This document shows, piece after piece, positions 49,404 through 58,114 of a stretch of 64,000 nucleotides of DNA. The notes below the pieces were generated by a model, which saw nothing but the letters and a program-made list of their open reading frames with translations, was not told where the DNA came from and did not search any database. The stretch covers positions 1 to 64,000 of the forward strand of contig NZ_BOQN01000064.1 of the NCBI RefSeq assembly GCF_018332695.1, given 5' to 3'. The position numbers and the translations under genes are program-made. The DNA is from Paractinoplanes toevensis (GTDB lineage Bacteria; Actinomycetota; Actinomycetes; Mycobacteriales; Micromonosporaceae). Position 1 is the stretch's first letter. Every line of letters starts with the position of its first letter.

Positions 49404-52058
49404 TCAGCAGGCCGGAAGGTCGGCCAGTTCGTCCCCGCCCTCGAGGTTGAGCCACGCCCACGGGATGTAGTTCTTGCCGCTGTAGTTGACCTGCACCCAC
49501 CAGGTGCTCTTCTTCTCGCTGTTGTAGATGTACGCGTACACCTCTTCGCCGGACTTCTTGCAGTACGCCTGCAGGCGGGTGCCCGGTTTCGCCCAGCCGG
49601 TCTGCTTGTCGTTGTCCTGCTGGGTGACGCTGAAGATCTCGTTGCCGTTGCGACCCGTCACGTCCTTGTCGCAATACGTAGCGGTGTCCCCGTTCTCGCC
49701 GTTGTTGCAGGTGGCGATGCCGTACCGGTAGTCGGTCGTGGATTTGTTGGTCGCGGTGGCCGAGCCGGCGGCGTTCTTCGCGGTGATCGTGAACGTGTAG
49801 GCCGTGCCGCCGGTCAGCTTCGAGACCGACAGGCTGCTGCAACTGCCGGACGCCGAGCCGCCACCACCGGTGGAGGCCACCGAGCAGCTGGCCTTGCCGC
49901 CACCCTGGTCGACCGTGAACGAGATCTTCGCGGTGTTGACCCCCGGGTCCACCCCGGTGATCGTCACCTTCGGCGCGGAGACGGTCTTGGCGGTGGCGGT
50001 GCCCGGCTGACTCTCGCCGGCCTCGTTGACCGCCCGCACCTCGACGGAGACGGTCTCGCCGGCCCCGAACCCGGTCAGCGTCACGGCCGTGCCGCCGGTG
50101 ACGTCGGTCGTCTTCCCGCCGGCCGTCACCACGTACTTGCTGATGGGGCGCCCGTTGTCGGCCGGCGCCTGCCAGGCGACCGTGACCGCGCCGGCCGTCT
50201 CGGCCACCGTGGCCGCCTCGACGCCGTCCGGCTCGGCCGGGGTGGTGAAGGGCGTGACGCTGCCGCTGACCGGCGACGCCTTCGACCCGGCACCCCGCTC
50301 GTTGATCGACACGACGGTGAAGGCGTACTGCTTGCCGTACTCCAGCTGGCCCGCCGGAATCGTCAGGGACGTCCCGGTGGCGTCGCCGATCGGCGCGCTG
50401 CCGCCCTCGGAGATCGCGGTCACCGTGTACCGCTTGATCTCCAGGCCCTGCCCGTTGGCCGCCGGCCAGCTGACCACCACGGTGCCGTCCGGCTTCGCCT
50501 CGGCGGTGGCCGCGGTCGGCGCGTCCGGAACTTCGGCGGTCGGCTTGACGGCGTTACTCGTACGCGTCGGGCCGTCGCCCTTCTTGTTCACGGCATGCAC
50601 CGCGAACTGGTATGTCTCCCCGTTGGTCAGCTCGGTGACGGTCAGCGAACGCTGGTCGGCACCGACCTGGAAGACCTTGCCCGCACCCTCCACCACGTAG
50701 CGCGTGATGGGTGCGTTGTTGTCGGCGGCCGCCTGCCAGGTGACCCTGGCCTCGGCGTTGCCGGCCGCGGCCCGCACGTTGCGCGGCGCCCCCGGCTTGG
50801 ACTGCACCGGCTTCTTCGGTTTCGGCGGCGGGGGCGGCGGATCGTCCGCCTTGACCGGCGGCGGGTCACCACCGAGCACGTCGTCGGCGTACTTGTCGAC
50901 GGTGCGCACCGCGTGGTTGTCGTCGACGACCCGGGCCGTGGACGAACCCGGTGCGTTGATGAACAGGTAGCCCTCGCGCACGTCCAGCTCGAGCGAGCCG
51001 CCCGGTTTCCGGAACGTGATGTCCTTCTGCGCCTTACCCGTGGAGTCGAAGACGTGCACCCGGCCGGTCTCGGAGTCGGCCACGTAGAAGTAGCCCTCCC
51101 AAGCCACCGCCGGCTGCAGCTCATCGCCACTGCCCGGAACCGTGAAGTCGGCGCGGACGCCCTGCTCACCGACCACATAGACGTGCCGCGAGTCGGTCAC
51201 GGTGACCGGCACGGACTGCCCGTCGGTGCGCGGCGCCAGCGAACCGGGGCCGGGCAGCGGGAGCGTGTGCTTCACCGGCTCGGCCTGGTCGCGCACGGTG
51301 AACAGCGCGTTGGTGGTGCGGTCGAGCACGGCGACCCCGTCGTCCAGCGTGGACAACGTGAGGTCATGGCTCGCGGCGGCAACGGCTTCCGACCGTACGA
51401 TGGAAGGACCTGCCGCCGAATCACTCCCGGGCGAGTCGGACGGGAGCGCCGCAGGCGCGATCGCGGTGATCGTGCCTTCGCTGGGCGCCGCGATCCACAG
51501 CTTGCCCTTGCCGTCGAAGACGCCGCCGGTGATGCCCGGCGGGAAGCGCAGCGGCGACCCGATCGGCCCGAGCGAGCGCGGATCGAGCTGCTGCACCTGG
51601 CCCTGCACGGTGTCCACGACGAAGGCGGAGTCCTCGTCGAGCGCGACCCGCACGCCCAGGCCAGGGCTGGACGAAGAGTTCCAGAACTCCTGCAGAGTGG
51701 TCAGATCCATCGAGCCGATCGCGCCCGTGTTCACATCCCGCAGAATCACGAACCGATCGGTCTGCGACACCTCGAGCGCGTGCCCGCGGGCGTTGGGCAC
51801 ATCGACGCGAGTGTCCACCTTGGCAGTCACCCCGTTGATGCGCGCGACCTCGCCCTTGGACCGAGACCACACCCAGGACGCCGCATCGAAGCTGGCCACG
51901 GCCTGATCGGCCGAGCCCAGCCCGAGCACGGTCAACCCGAGCCCACCGGCGAGACTGAGGACGGTCCCCATCGTGACGAGATAGCCGCGACTGCGCCACC
52001 GACGTCGCTGCGCGGTCACCCGCACACCCTCCGTGCTGGCGCTATCTGCGCTGGTCAC
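49404..52058 (-). CDS. secreted/anchored FN3-repeat protein with propeller-like N-terminus
   Basis: An 884-aa envelope protein. After a basic start (TAQRRRWRSRG) one membrane helix (about residues 28-48) anchors it. Residues about 55-395 form NHL/propeller-like beta repeats (DRFVILRDVNTGAIGSMDL, GVFDGKGKLWIA). A Pro-rich linker PPPPPPKPKKP precedes three clear FN3 domains (from about 420, 512 and 608) and a fourth FN3-like domain. The Cys-containing C-terminal domain resembles an SH3-like fold. The start GTG 52058 has GGGGGAGGA upstream. It lies head to tail before the MoxR operon (13 bp) and may be its substrate. Confidence 0.85.
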   Translation of the reverse strand: MTSADSASTEGVRVTAQRRRWRSRGYLVTMGTVLSLAGGLGLTVLGLGSADQAVASFDAASWVWSRSKGEVARINGVTAKVDTRVDVPNARGHALEVSQTDRFVILRDVNTGAIGSMDLTTLQEFWNSSSSPGLGVRVALDEDSAFVVDTVQGQVQQLDPRSLGPIGSPLRFPPGITGGVFDGKGKLWIAAPSEGTITAIAPAALPSDSPGSDSAAGPSIVRSEAVAAASHDLTLSTLDDGVAVLDRTTNALFTVRDQAEPVKHTLPLPGPGSLAPRTDGQSVPVTVTDSRHVYVVGEQGVRADFTVPGSGDELQPAVAWEGYFYVADSETGRVHVFDSTGKAQKDITFRKPGGSLELDVREGYLFINAPGSSTARVVDDNHAVRTVDKYADDVLGGDPPPVKADDPPPPPPKPKKPVQSKPGAPRNVRAAAGNAEARVTWQAAADNNAPITRYVVEGAGKVFQVGADQRSLTVTELTNGETYQFAVHAVNKKGDGPTRTSNAVKPTAEVPDAPTAATAEAKPDGTVVVSWPAANGQGLEIKRYTVTAISEGGSAPIGDATGTSLTIPAGQLEYGKQYAFTVVSINERGAGSKASPVSGSVTPFTTPAEPDGVEAATVAETAGAVTVAWQAPADNGRPISKYVVTAGGKTTDVTGGTAVTLTGFGAGETVSVEVRAVNEAGESQPGTATAKTVSAPKVTITGVDPGVNTAKISFTVDQGGGKASCSVASTGGGGSASGSCSSLSVSKLTGGTAYTFTITAKNAAGSATATNKSTTDYRYGIATCNNGENGDTATYCDKDVTGRNGNEIFSVTQQDNDKQTGWAKPGTRLQAYCKKSGEEVYAYIYNSEKKSTWWVQVNYSGKNYIPWAWLNLEGGDELADLPAC

Positions 52059-52183
52059 TAACCCAATCCTCCCCCTTTGAAGGACCCCCTCCGCAAGGAC
52101 GAAGGCCACTATAGGGGGAGGTGGATACGCGCCGATACCCGGAAGTCACGGTTGTGGATAACTCTGATCGCCGAGCGTGATCA

Positions 52184-53875
52184 TCATCGGTTGGTACAAG
52201 CCTGCTGCGACGTGGCGAACTTGTTGTTCCGGTAGACCGCGACCACCGCGAAGCAGTAGTTCAGCGTAGGGTTGAGCGCACTGATCTCATAGGACGTCTG
52301 CCCAGGTCCGAGCGTGGTGACCGGCTTGAGCTGCTCCCCCGGATGCCCCATCGCGACGAGGAACGAGACGGTGCCCTGAGTCGGGTCCTGCCAGCTGACC
52401 ACGATGCGCGCGCCGCTGTCCTTCAAGACCACTCCGGTGGGTGGCGAGCCGCCGAGAGTTGGCACATCCTCGTTGTCACCGCCGTCACCCGACCGGTTGG
52501 CAAGAACAAAAACCAGCGCGGCCACGGCGATCACGGCAGCCAGAACCGCGGCGATCGCCGCAAAGATCCCCAAACCCCGTTTTTGGTACGAGAGTGAAGC
52601 GCCGACCGGCTCCGTTGTGTACGGGGGTGGTGGTCCGTTGTGTCCCCACCCCGGCCCCGGCGCGTCAGGGTAGATGATCGCCGGCTGAACCTCGTAGCGT
52701 TGCTGCGGCACCGGGTAGGGGGCTGATTCATTCCACGGCGCCAACGCTGTGGTTTCCTCGACCGGGCGGATCGCACGAGTGTCGTGCGGCGCCTGGTCAT
52801 GCGGACCGACCCAGATCTGCGCGTTCTCGGCGTCGGGCGGCTGAATCGTGCCGTTGTTCAAGCCTGCCCGGCCGCCGGTGCCGCTGCTTTCCCAGTTGGT
52901 CGCTCTCGTTTCGCTGTAGTCGGCGCTTTCACCGGGGCCTGCGCTGGTGTCGCTTTCCCAGGCACCCGAGTTTGTGTTGCCGCTCTGCCCGAGGCCCGCG
53001 TCGCCGCCTCTCCAGTCACCCTCGCCCGCTTCACCGACCTCCCGGCCAATAGCGCCGCCTTCGCCGGGGCCTGTGCCGGTGCCGCGTTCGGCGGTGCCCG
53101 CGCCGGTGCCGCGTTCGGCGGGGCTCGCGGCGGCACCGCGTTCGCCGGGGCCGAGGTCGCGTGGGTCGCGTTCGCCGGGGCCGAGCTCGCGTGGGTCGCG
53201 GGGTGCCGGAACGGTCGGGTTGATCACCGGGAAGGTGGTGGTCGGGTCGTTCGTGCCGTGGGCGGCCTGACTCGGGTTCGGGTCGGGGTTGAGGCGGAAT
53301 GCGGTGGTCGGCTCCTCGCTGGGCGCCGACTGTGGGACGTTTTCCGGGCCGCTCGAGGTGAACCGGGGCTGCCACGGGGCGACGCTGGGATCGGACGACA
53401 GCGGAGGCTCGGTTTGCGACCCTCGTACACCAGCTTGTGGATCTTGCCCGAGATAAGCCCGCGCCCGCGCGACCGCCCAGTGCCCACCGCCCAGCGCGGC
53501 GGGCCCGAGCTCAGCCACCCGGACGAAAGCCTTGCGCGCCTCATGGCGGTTGCCGAGCTCCTCGGCAACCACCCCGATGTCGTGCGAGATCTCCAACATC
53601 AGCGCGTCAGAATCCCCGAGCCGCCAGAGCCCCGCCGCATAGGCTTCTTCCAGCACCCGCCGAGCAGCGACCGGATCGTCCGCCCTCTGCAAAACTGTGC
53701 CGAGCAGATAGGCAGTGCGAAGAACGTCCGGATCATCCTCAGAGAGGTTGACTTTCCCCAGCTCCACCGCACGCTCGAGCACGGCCCGCGCGCCCGCAAG
53801 ATCCCCCGAGTCGGCGAGGGCCTGCGCACGCTGCCAAGCGGGAGTGAGCGGTGAGGGCTGAGACACGCCAGCCAT
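52184..53875 (-). CDS. TPR-FN3 single-span membrane protein
   Basis: A 563-aa protein. Residues about 10-150 contain TPR-like helices (AWQRAQALADSGDLAGARAVL, HEARKAFVRVAELG). A long disordered region with PGERDPRDLGPGERG and ERGTG repeats runs to about residue 430. One span (437-459) is followed by an exported C-terminal FN3 domain (about 475-560) with a Cys pair. It is thus cytoplasmic TPR outside-linked to FN3. It lies upstream of the FN3 and MoxR genes in the same direction (125 bp away). Role unknown, perhaps envelope assembly. Confidence 0.82.
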   Translation of the reverse strand: MAGVSQPSPLTPAWQRAQALADSGDLAGARAVLERAVELGKVNLSEDDPDVLRTAYLLGTVLQRADDPVAARRVLEEAYAAGLWRLGDSDALMLEISHDIGVVAEELGNRHEARKAFVRVAELGPAALGGGHWAVARARAYLGQDPQAGVRGSQTEPPLSSDPSVAPWQPRFTSSGPENVPQSAPSEEPTTAFRLNPDPNPSQAAHGTNDPTTTFPVINPTVPAPRDPRELGPGERDPRDLGPGERGAAASPAERGTGAGTAERGTGTGPGEGGAIGREVGEAGEGDWRGGDAGLGQSGNTNSGAWESDTSAGPGESADYSETRATNWESSGTGGRAGLNNGTIQPPDAENAQIWVGPHDQAPHDTRAIRPVEETTALAPWNESAPYPVPQQRYEVQPAIIYPDAPGPGWGHNGPPPPYTTEPVGASLSYQKRGLGIFAAIAAVLAAVIAVAALVFVLANRSGDGGDNEDVPTLGGSPPTGVVLKDSGARIVVSWQDPTQGTVSFLVAMGHPGEQLKPVTTLGPGQTSYEISALNPTLNYCFAVVAVYRNNKFATSQQACTNR

Positions 53876-54063
53876 GCTGCCCGGTACGACCCACAGACGC
53901 CAGGTCGAGGCCCAATGGGCGGCTGTATGCCCCGGAATGTCCCCACCCCCACCCTCCCTGCGACCCCCGGCACGGGCCGTGTACAGTTCTCTCCTGTGCG
54001 GCCCGCCGGGCCGGCGATACTCGGTGGAAAACCGGGTGTTTCCGCCGGTAGGGTTGTAGTGCA

Positions 54064-54149
54064 GGTCCGGGTGGCGGAATGGCAGACGCGCTAGCTTGAG
54101 GTGCTAGTGCCCTTTATCGGGCGTGGGGGTTCAAGTCCCCCTCCGGACA
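54064..54149 (+). tRNA. tRNA-Leu, anticodon GAG
   Basis: An 86-nt class II tRNA. Acceptor arms GTCCGGG and TCCGGAC pair (with one G-U), followed by discriminator A. The anticodon stem CTAGC/GCTAG closes the loop TTGAGGT, giving anticodon GAG (reads CTC and CTT). A long variable arm (GTGCCCTTTATCGGGCGT) and T arm GGGGG-TTCAAGT-CCCCC are present. CCA is not encoded. An integrated element begins just downstream, so this tRNA is the likely attachment site. Confidence 0.95.
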
Positions 54150-54183
54150 CACATTTGTCGCACTTGTGCATCAAACGACGTAC

Positions 54184-54247
54184 GTGTGGTCAAGCGCGCT
54201 TGACCACACAAATCGGTCATCCTCGGTATGGTCAAAATCGGTCATCC
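54184..54247. repeat. 26-bp perfect palindrome followed by 13-bp direct repeats
   Basis: A perfect palindrome (13-nt arms, GTGTGGTCAAGCG and its complement) covers 54184-54209. Directly next to it AAATCGGTCATCC occurs at 54210-54222 and again exactly at 54235-54247, with a 25-bp period. The set lies between the tRNA and the first element gene, where attL arm-type recombinase sites would be expected. It may equally be the operator of the AbrB-like gene. No gene is seen in 54150-54257. Confidence 0.75.
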
Positions 54248-54257
54248 GAGGTCGGCG

Positions 54258-54752
54258 GTGGTTGCCGTGACCGACCTCTCTCTACCCACTGTTGTGCCGC
54301 CGGTGATACTCACCGATCGGTCAGAGCGGCTGCGGTGGACACCGGCAGCGCCTATGTCCGGGCGGCCTCCCCTGCCGTTGATGGCCCTGGCCGAAAAACG
54401 TTCCGGTTCCGCCGTGTACGGCATATGCACACTCGACCCAGGCGGCAGGATCGCCGACCGGTCGGTCATGGCGGCGCTGGACTGGGATCCTGGTAAGCGG
54501 CTCGACATCCGTGTGAGTCGGGGCCTGATTGCGGTGTTCGCGGATGGCCGGGGCATTTTCCGGATCACGACGCATCGTTTGCTGCATCTTCCGGTTGCTG
54601 CTCGGCGGTGGTGTGCGCTGGCCGCAGGTGATCGGGTCCTGCTGGCGGCCTATCCTCAAGGTGGCCTGCTGGTGGTACATCCGCCTGGGGTCCTGGACGC
54701 GGTGGTGGACCAAGTCCACGCCGACGCGCTCGGGGGTGGCCGCGATGGCTGA
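54258..54752 (+). CDS. AbrB/SpoVT-like double-hairpin protein, recombinase partner (copy 1)
   Basis: A 164-aa protein. Its second half contains two AbrB-type swapped-hairpin units. The first is at about GRIADRSVMAALDWDPGKRL. The second is at HRLLHLPVAARRWCALAAGD, followed by RVLLAAYPQGGLLVVHPPG, where the LPVAARRW...AGDRVLL pattern is typical. The N-terminal 60 residues are Pro-rich. I chose GTG 54258, with GAGG 6 nt upstream; ATG 54228 is an alternative. The last 8 nt overlap the recombinase start (ATGGCTGA). A paralogue with the same overlap lies inverted at 56917-57381. It may regulate or assist recombination. Confidence 0.7.
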   Translation: MVAVTDLSLPTVVPPVILTDRSERLRWTPAAPMSGRPPLPLMALAEKRSGSAVYGICTLDPGGRIADRSVMAALDWDPGKRLDIRVSRGLIAVFADGRGIFRITTHRLLHLPVAARRWCALAAGDRVLLAAYPQGGLLVVHPPGVLDAVVDQVHADALGGGRDG

Positions 54753-55779
54753 GCCGACCGTCGATCAGGCCGGAGTGCAGGCGGCCCGGCTGCTGCTGGA
54801 GCGGATGGGTATCTCCCCCAACGATCTGGTGGCAGGCGCGCCGGTGCGCCCCGAGGCTCCGACCTTCGCCGACTACGTGCCGGTGGTGGCCGCATCTATC
54901 TCACCAGGACTGTTGCGCGCGTACGGGACGTACTGGGATCGGGCCGTCAAGCGTTGGGGTGAGCGCCGGATTGATCAGGTCAGTGCGTCAGACATCCGAA
55001 CCCTGATCGCCGACATCAAGGCGAACCGGGTGCAACGACGTAACGGCCGGGGCGGGCGTAGCGCGGAGGAGCACACGATTGCCGCGTTGCGGTGCCTGTA
55101 TCGGCGGGCGACAGCGGACGGGTTCATGAGCGAGTTGGAGAACCCGGCTTTAAAGGTCGCGAAGCCTAAACGGCTGCCCACGACACGGCGCGCGTTGCCG
55201 GACAGCCGGCTGGCGGAGATCAACGAGGTGGCGACGAGCAGTGGTGACGATCCGGCGCTGGACGGTCTGTTGATCCGATTGCACGTGGAGACGGCATGCC
55301 GGCGGGGTGGCGCGTTGGCGTTGCGGCCGATGGATCTCGACGCTGAGCAGTGTCTGATCTTGTTGCGGGAGAAGGGCGGTACGTTTCGATGGCAGCCGGT
55401 CTCGCCGACGCTGATGCGGCATCTGCAGGCGCACGCCGTCGAGCGGGGTGCCGCACAGAGCGGGCAGTTGTTGCGGTACCGCAATCGGCAGCCGATCACC
55501 TATCGGCGCTACGACCATCTGTGGGTGCGGATCGGGGCCAGGCTGCCGTGGGTGGCCGCGCAGCAGATCAGCGTCCACTGGCTGCGGCACACGACGCTCA
55601 CCTGGGTGGAGCGCAACTTCGGCTATGCGGTGGCGCGGGGCTACGCGGGGCATGCGGAGACGACCAGCGGTGACGTCGGCGCGACCGCAGGGTACGTGCG
55701 GGCGAGCATGAACGAGCTGGCGGACGCGTTGTCGGCGTTGACGGGCGAGCCGCATCCGCTCGCATCAGTCCGGGCATAG
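54745..55779 (+). CDS. tyrosine recombinase/integrase (copy 1)
   Basis: A 344-aa tyrosine recombinase. A SAM-like N-terminal DNA-binding domain lies at about residues 38-135 (TFADYVPVVAASISPGLLRA). In the catalytic domain, the first Arg lies in ETACRRGGALAL, the HxxR box in SVHWLRHTTLTW, the second His in GYAGH and the nucleophile Tyr in AGYVRAS. All R-H-R-H-Y positions are present, so it should be active. It starts at ATG 54745 inside the AbrB-like gene. It is about half identical by eye to the opposing copy. It points away from the tRNA. Confidence 0.87.
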   Translation: MAEPTVDQAGVQAARLLLERMGISPNDLVAGAPVRPEAPTFADYVPVVAASISPGLLRAYGTYWDRAVKRWGERRIDQVSASDIRTLIADIKANRVQRRNGRGGRSAEEHTIAALRCLYRRATADGFMSELENPALKVAKPKRLPTTRRALPDSRLAEINEVATSSGDDPALDGLLIRLHVETACRRGGALALRPMDLDAEQCLILLREKGGTFRWQPVSPTLMRHLQAHAVERGAAQSGQLLRYRNRQPITYRRYDHLWVRIGARLPWVAAQQISVHWLRHTTLTWVERNFGYAVARGYAGHAETTSGDVGATAGYVRASMNELADALSALTGEPHPLASVRA

Positions 55780-55859
55780 TCAACGCGAGGCGGTGCCTGT
55801 CCGCTCGTGTGGGCGGTGGCGGCTGGGCGCGGGTGGGATGACCCGGGTCCAGCCGGTCC

Positions 55860-56924
55860 TCATGCCGGTGGCTGTGGCGGGGCCACGGTGGAAGCGGCGA
55901 GTGGGTGTGGTTCACCGGTGAGTTCGGCGAGGGCTTGCGCGATCTCCTGGAGATCCGCTCTGACGTAGGTGGCTGTGACGCCGATCGTGCGGCCGCTGTT
56001 GTGGCCGGCGAATCCTCGGGCGACAGCATAGCCGCAATGGCGTTCAACCCAGGTCAGTGTGGTGTGCCTGATCCAGTGGATGCTGATCTGCTGCGCGGCC
56101 ACCCAGGACAGGTGCTTGCCGAGACGTTGCCAGAGGTAGTCGTAGCGCCGGTAGGTGATCGGTTTGCCGTTGCGGTAACGCAAGATCTGGTCGGTGGGCT
56201 CTTCGCCGCCTCGTTCGTCGAAGTGGTCGAGCAGCGCCTGCATCAAGGTCGGTGTGACCGGCTGCCAGCGCACCGTTTCGCCTTTCTCATGCAACTGGAT
56301 CAGGCACTGCTCGACGTCGAGGTCGGCTCGGGTGAGGGCCAGTGCCCCGCCGCGCCGGCAGGCCGTTTCGATGTGCAGGCGCAGGATGAGCGTGTCGAGG
56401 TCGGGATCGTCGCCGGTTGTGCCGGCGACGTAGATGATCTCGGCGAGTCGATTGTCGGGAAGGGCGCGGCGGGTGCTGTCGAGTCGGCGCGGTTTAGCGA
56501 CCCGGGCCGCGGGGTTGTCGGCCTGGGCGATGAGCTGGTCGGCGACGGCGTACTGGTAGAGGCAGCGGATCGCCGAGATGAGATGTTCGGCGGCGCTGCG
56601 CCCACCGCGGGCATTGCGCCGGCGGACGACGTTGCGCTTGACGTGCTCGGCGAGTTGCCTAATCTCTGACGGGGTGGGTTCGTCGAGACGGCGGTGACCC
56701 CATTGCTCGCTGATCTTGCGCCAGTAGGTGCTGTAGAGCCGCCGGGACCCCTCCGGGACGGCTGCCGACACCTTCTTGATGTACTCGTCGAAGGTGGGCA
56801 TCGTGACCGGCTGCGTCGTTTGGGCCAGCAGCTGTTCAGGGGTCACGCGAAGGCGACGAAGGAGAAGGCGCAGGGCATCAAGTTCCACGCCTTGCTGGCT
56901 TGTTTCGATCGGCAGCTCACTCAT
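55860..56924 (-). CDS. tyrosine recombinase/integrase (copy 2)
   Basis: A 354-aa tyrosine recombinase, closely related to copy 1 along its whole length. Shared blocks include TRRALPD-RLAEI, HIETACRRGGALAL, WVAAQQISIHW and TYVRADLQEIAQAL. Catalytic residues are complete: Arg in ACRRGG, HxxR in IHWIRHTT, His in GFAGH and Tyr in TYVRA. The start ATG 56922-56924 overlaps the second AbrB-like gene by 8 nt. It converges tail to tail on copy 1 with only 80 bp between the stops (55780-55859, no gene or clear hairpin). Two active paralogues facing each other is unusual. Confidence 0.87.
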   Translation of the reverse strand: MSELPIETSQQGVELDALRLLLRRLRVTPEQLLAQTTQPVTMPTFDEYIKKVSAAVPEGSRRLYSTYWRKISEQWGHRRLDEPTPSEIRQLAEHVKRNVVRRRNARGGRSAAEHLISAIRCLYQYAVADQLIAQADNPAARVAKPRRLDSTRRALPDNRLAEIIYVAGTTGDDPDLDTLILRLHIETACRRGGALALTRADLDVEQCLIQLHEKGETVRWQPVTPTLMQALLDHFDERGGEEPTDQILRYRNGKPITYRRYDYLWQRLGKHLSWVAAQQISIHWIRHTTLTWVERHCGYAVARGFAGHNSGRTIGVTATYVRADLQEIAQALAELTGEPHPLAASTVAPPQPPA

Positions 56925-57381
56925 TGAGGAAACCAAAACGCTCGAGGGTCATCTCGTCGATGACGGCCGGAGTGCAGATAATGATCAGGTTGCGATCAGG
57001 GTAGGAAGCGACCAGCAGCGGCTCGCCGTGGTTGATGCCGCACCGACGCCGGACAGCAGCAGGCAGGAGCAGGAAGCCCTCAGCAGTGATGGCTTCCTTA
57101 CCGTTAGGCGCGGCGCGTATCAGTGGCGATCCGTTGTCGGTAAGGATGGTGAGGGCTTGGCCGGCACACCACCCGAGCACGCGAAGGGGGTGGCGGCTGG
57201 CGAGCCGCCCGTGCCGATTGCACCGGGTCAGGGTGTAACGGGCTGAGGTGAGCCGCTTCGGTCGCTGCTGCAATGAGGGTATGGGCAGCGCGGCAGTTGC
57301 GAGTGGGCCGCCCGCCGGAGAGGCGGCGGCCGTCGGGCGGGCTACGGGCGCTGCGGGCGCGGATGATTCGATCGCATCCAC
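56917..57381 (-). CDS. AbrB/SpoVT-like double-hairpin protein, recombinase partner (copy 2)
   Basis: A 154-aa paralogue of the protein at 54258-54752. Two hairpin units are seen: CNRHGRLASRHPLRVLGWCAG, then GFLLLPAAVRRRCGINHGEP, followed by LLVASYPDRNLIIICTPAV. A Pro/Ala-rich N-terminus precedes them. I chose GTG 57381, because AAGGGGAG lies 6 nt upstream and the length then matches copy 1. An open frame continues further upstream to 57657 into AT-rich DNA with no family-like sequence. It overlaps the recombinase gene by 8 nt (ATGAGTGA), as in copy 1. Confidence 0.7.
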   Translation of the reverse strand: MDAIESSAPAAPVARPTAAASPAGGPLATAALPIPSLQQRPKRLTSARYTLTRCNRHGRLASRHPLRVLGWCAGQALTILTDNGSPLIRAAPNGKEAITAEGFLLLPAAVRRRCGINHGEPLLVASYPDRNLIIICTPAVIDEMTLERFGFLNE

Positions 57382-58114
57382 GATCGACTCCCCTTTGCGT
57401 CGGGAGGCCGGCGGTGGCGGCGTTGGCTCGACGGATTGATGGCCCACATCCGTATGAGACCCGTTGCGGATGTCCCGGGGAAGTTGGCTGCGATGGTCCC
57501 TGACAGTCCCGCGTGGTCCCGGCGAAAGTCGGGGACGGTCGACCTCAAAGGCTATTCCTTCGTCCAGAAATCGGAGAATCCGAGTTCGCCAGAGTTGCTC
57601 GATTCCCATTTTCGGTATCGGAGTACTCACGCTGTTTAGCGTATTCATTTTAGCCAATTAATGGCGCATGACTCAACTGATGTCGGGGGTTGCACTTACC
57701 GCAGGCGTGAAAAGTTGCCATTGATGACACTGCGGTTCACTTGGCGAATTGCGCGACAATTTTGAATTCCTCACGTCATTCGTGGTCTTCGCGTTGTCCG
57801 GTCCTGACGAGTCACTCTCTATGCAGCTGCTTTTTGACAGTTCACCAGGGTCCGTCGTTTGAGACAGAGGCACACGAGTCAGTGTCGTCGGATAGTGCGG
57901 GACCACGAAGGACCACGGGAGACCACTGGCGCGCTTCGCCGTGGACGTGAAAGCTCGTCCCTGTTGGAGGAAAGCGAGTTGTTGCCGCCCTGGCCGAGGA
58001 GCAGCAGGGCGTGCGACCGGGAAGCAGATTGCGCGCCCTTACTGCACTAAACGACAGCGGGGTTCTGCCTCCCAATGAAGAATTCCTCAACTCGGTGACG
58101 GTTGTGGGGACCGC
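57382..58114. other. AT-richer divergent intergenic region with phased GACCAC repeats
   Basis: This 733-bp gap separates the second AbrB-recombinase pair from the primase gene. The part 57580-57840 is markedly AT-richer than anything else in the window and includes a TTGACA at 57834-57839 without a convincing -10. GACCAC occurs three times with exact 10-bp spacing (57901, 57911 and 57921), that is on one face of the helix; its complement GTGGTC is at 57513-57518. No coding sequence is supported here. Confidence 0.6.
57901..57930 (+). repeat. three 10-bp phased iterons GACCACnnnn
   Basis: GACCACGAAG, GACCACGGGA and GACCACTGGC follow one another without gaps. The GACCAC core also forms the outer part of the 26-bp palindrome upstream of the first cassette (GACCACAC and GTGTGGTC). 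A shared DNA-binding protein of the element, such as an AbrB-like protein, is a natural candidate. Confidence 0.7.

Noticed and set aside
57382-57657. Extended N-terminus of the second AbrB-like protein
   Set aside because: The segment is AT-rich, lacks similarity to copy 1, and a good ribosome site precedes GTG 57381.
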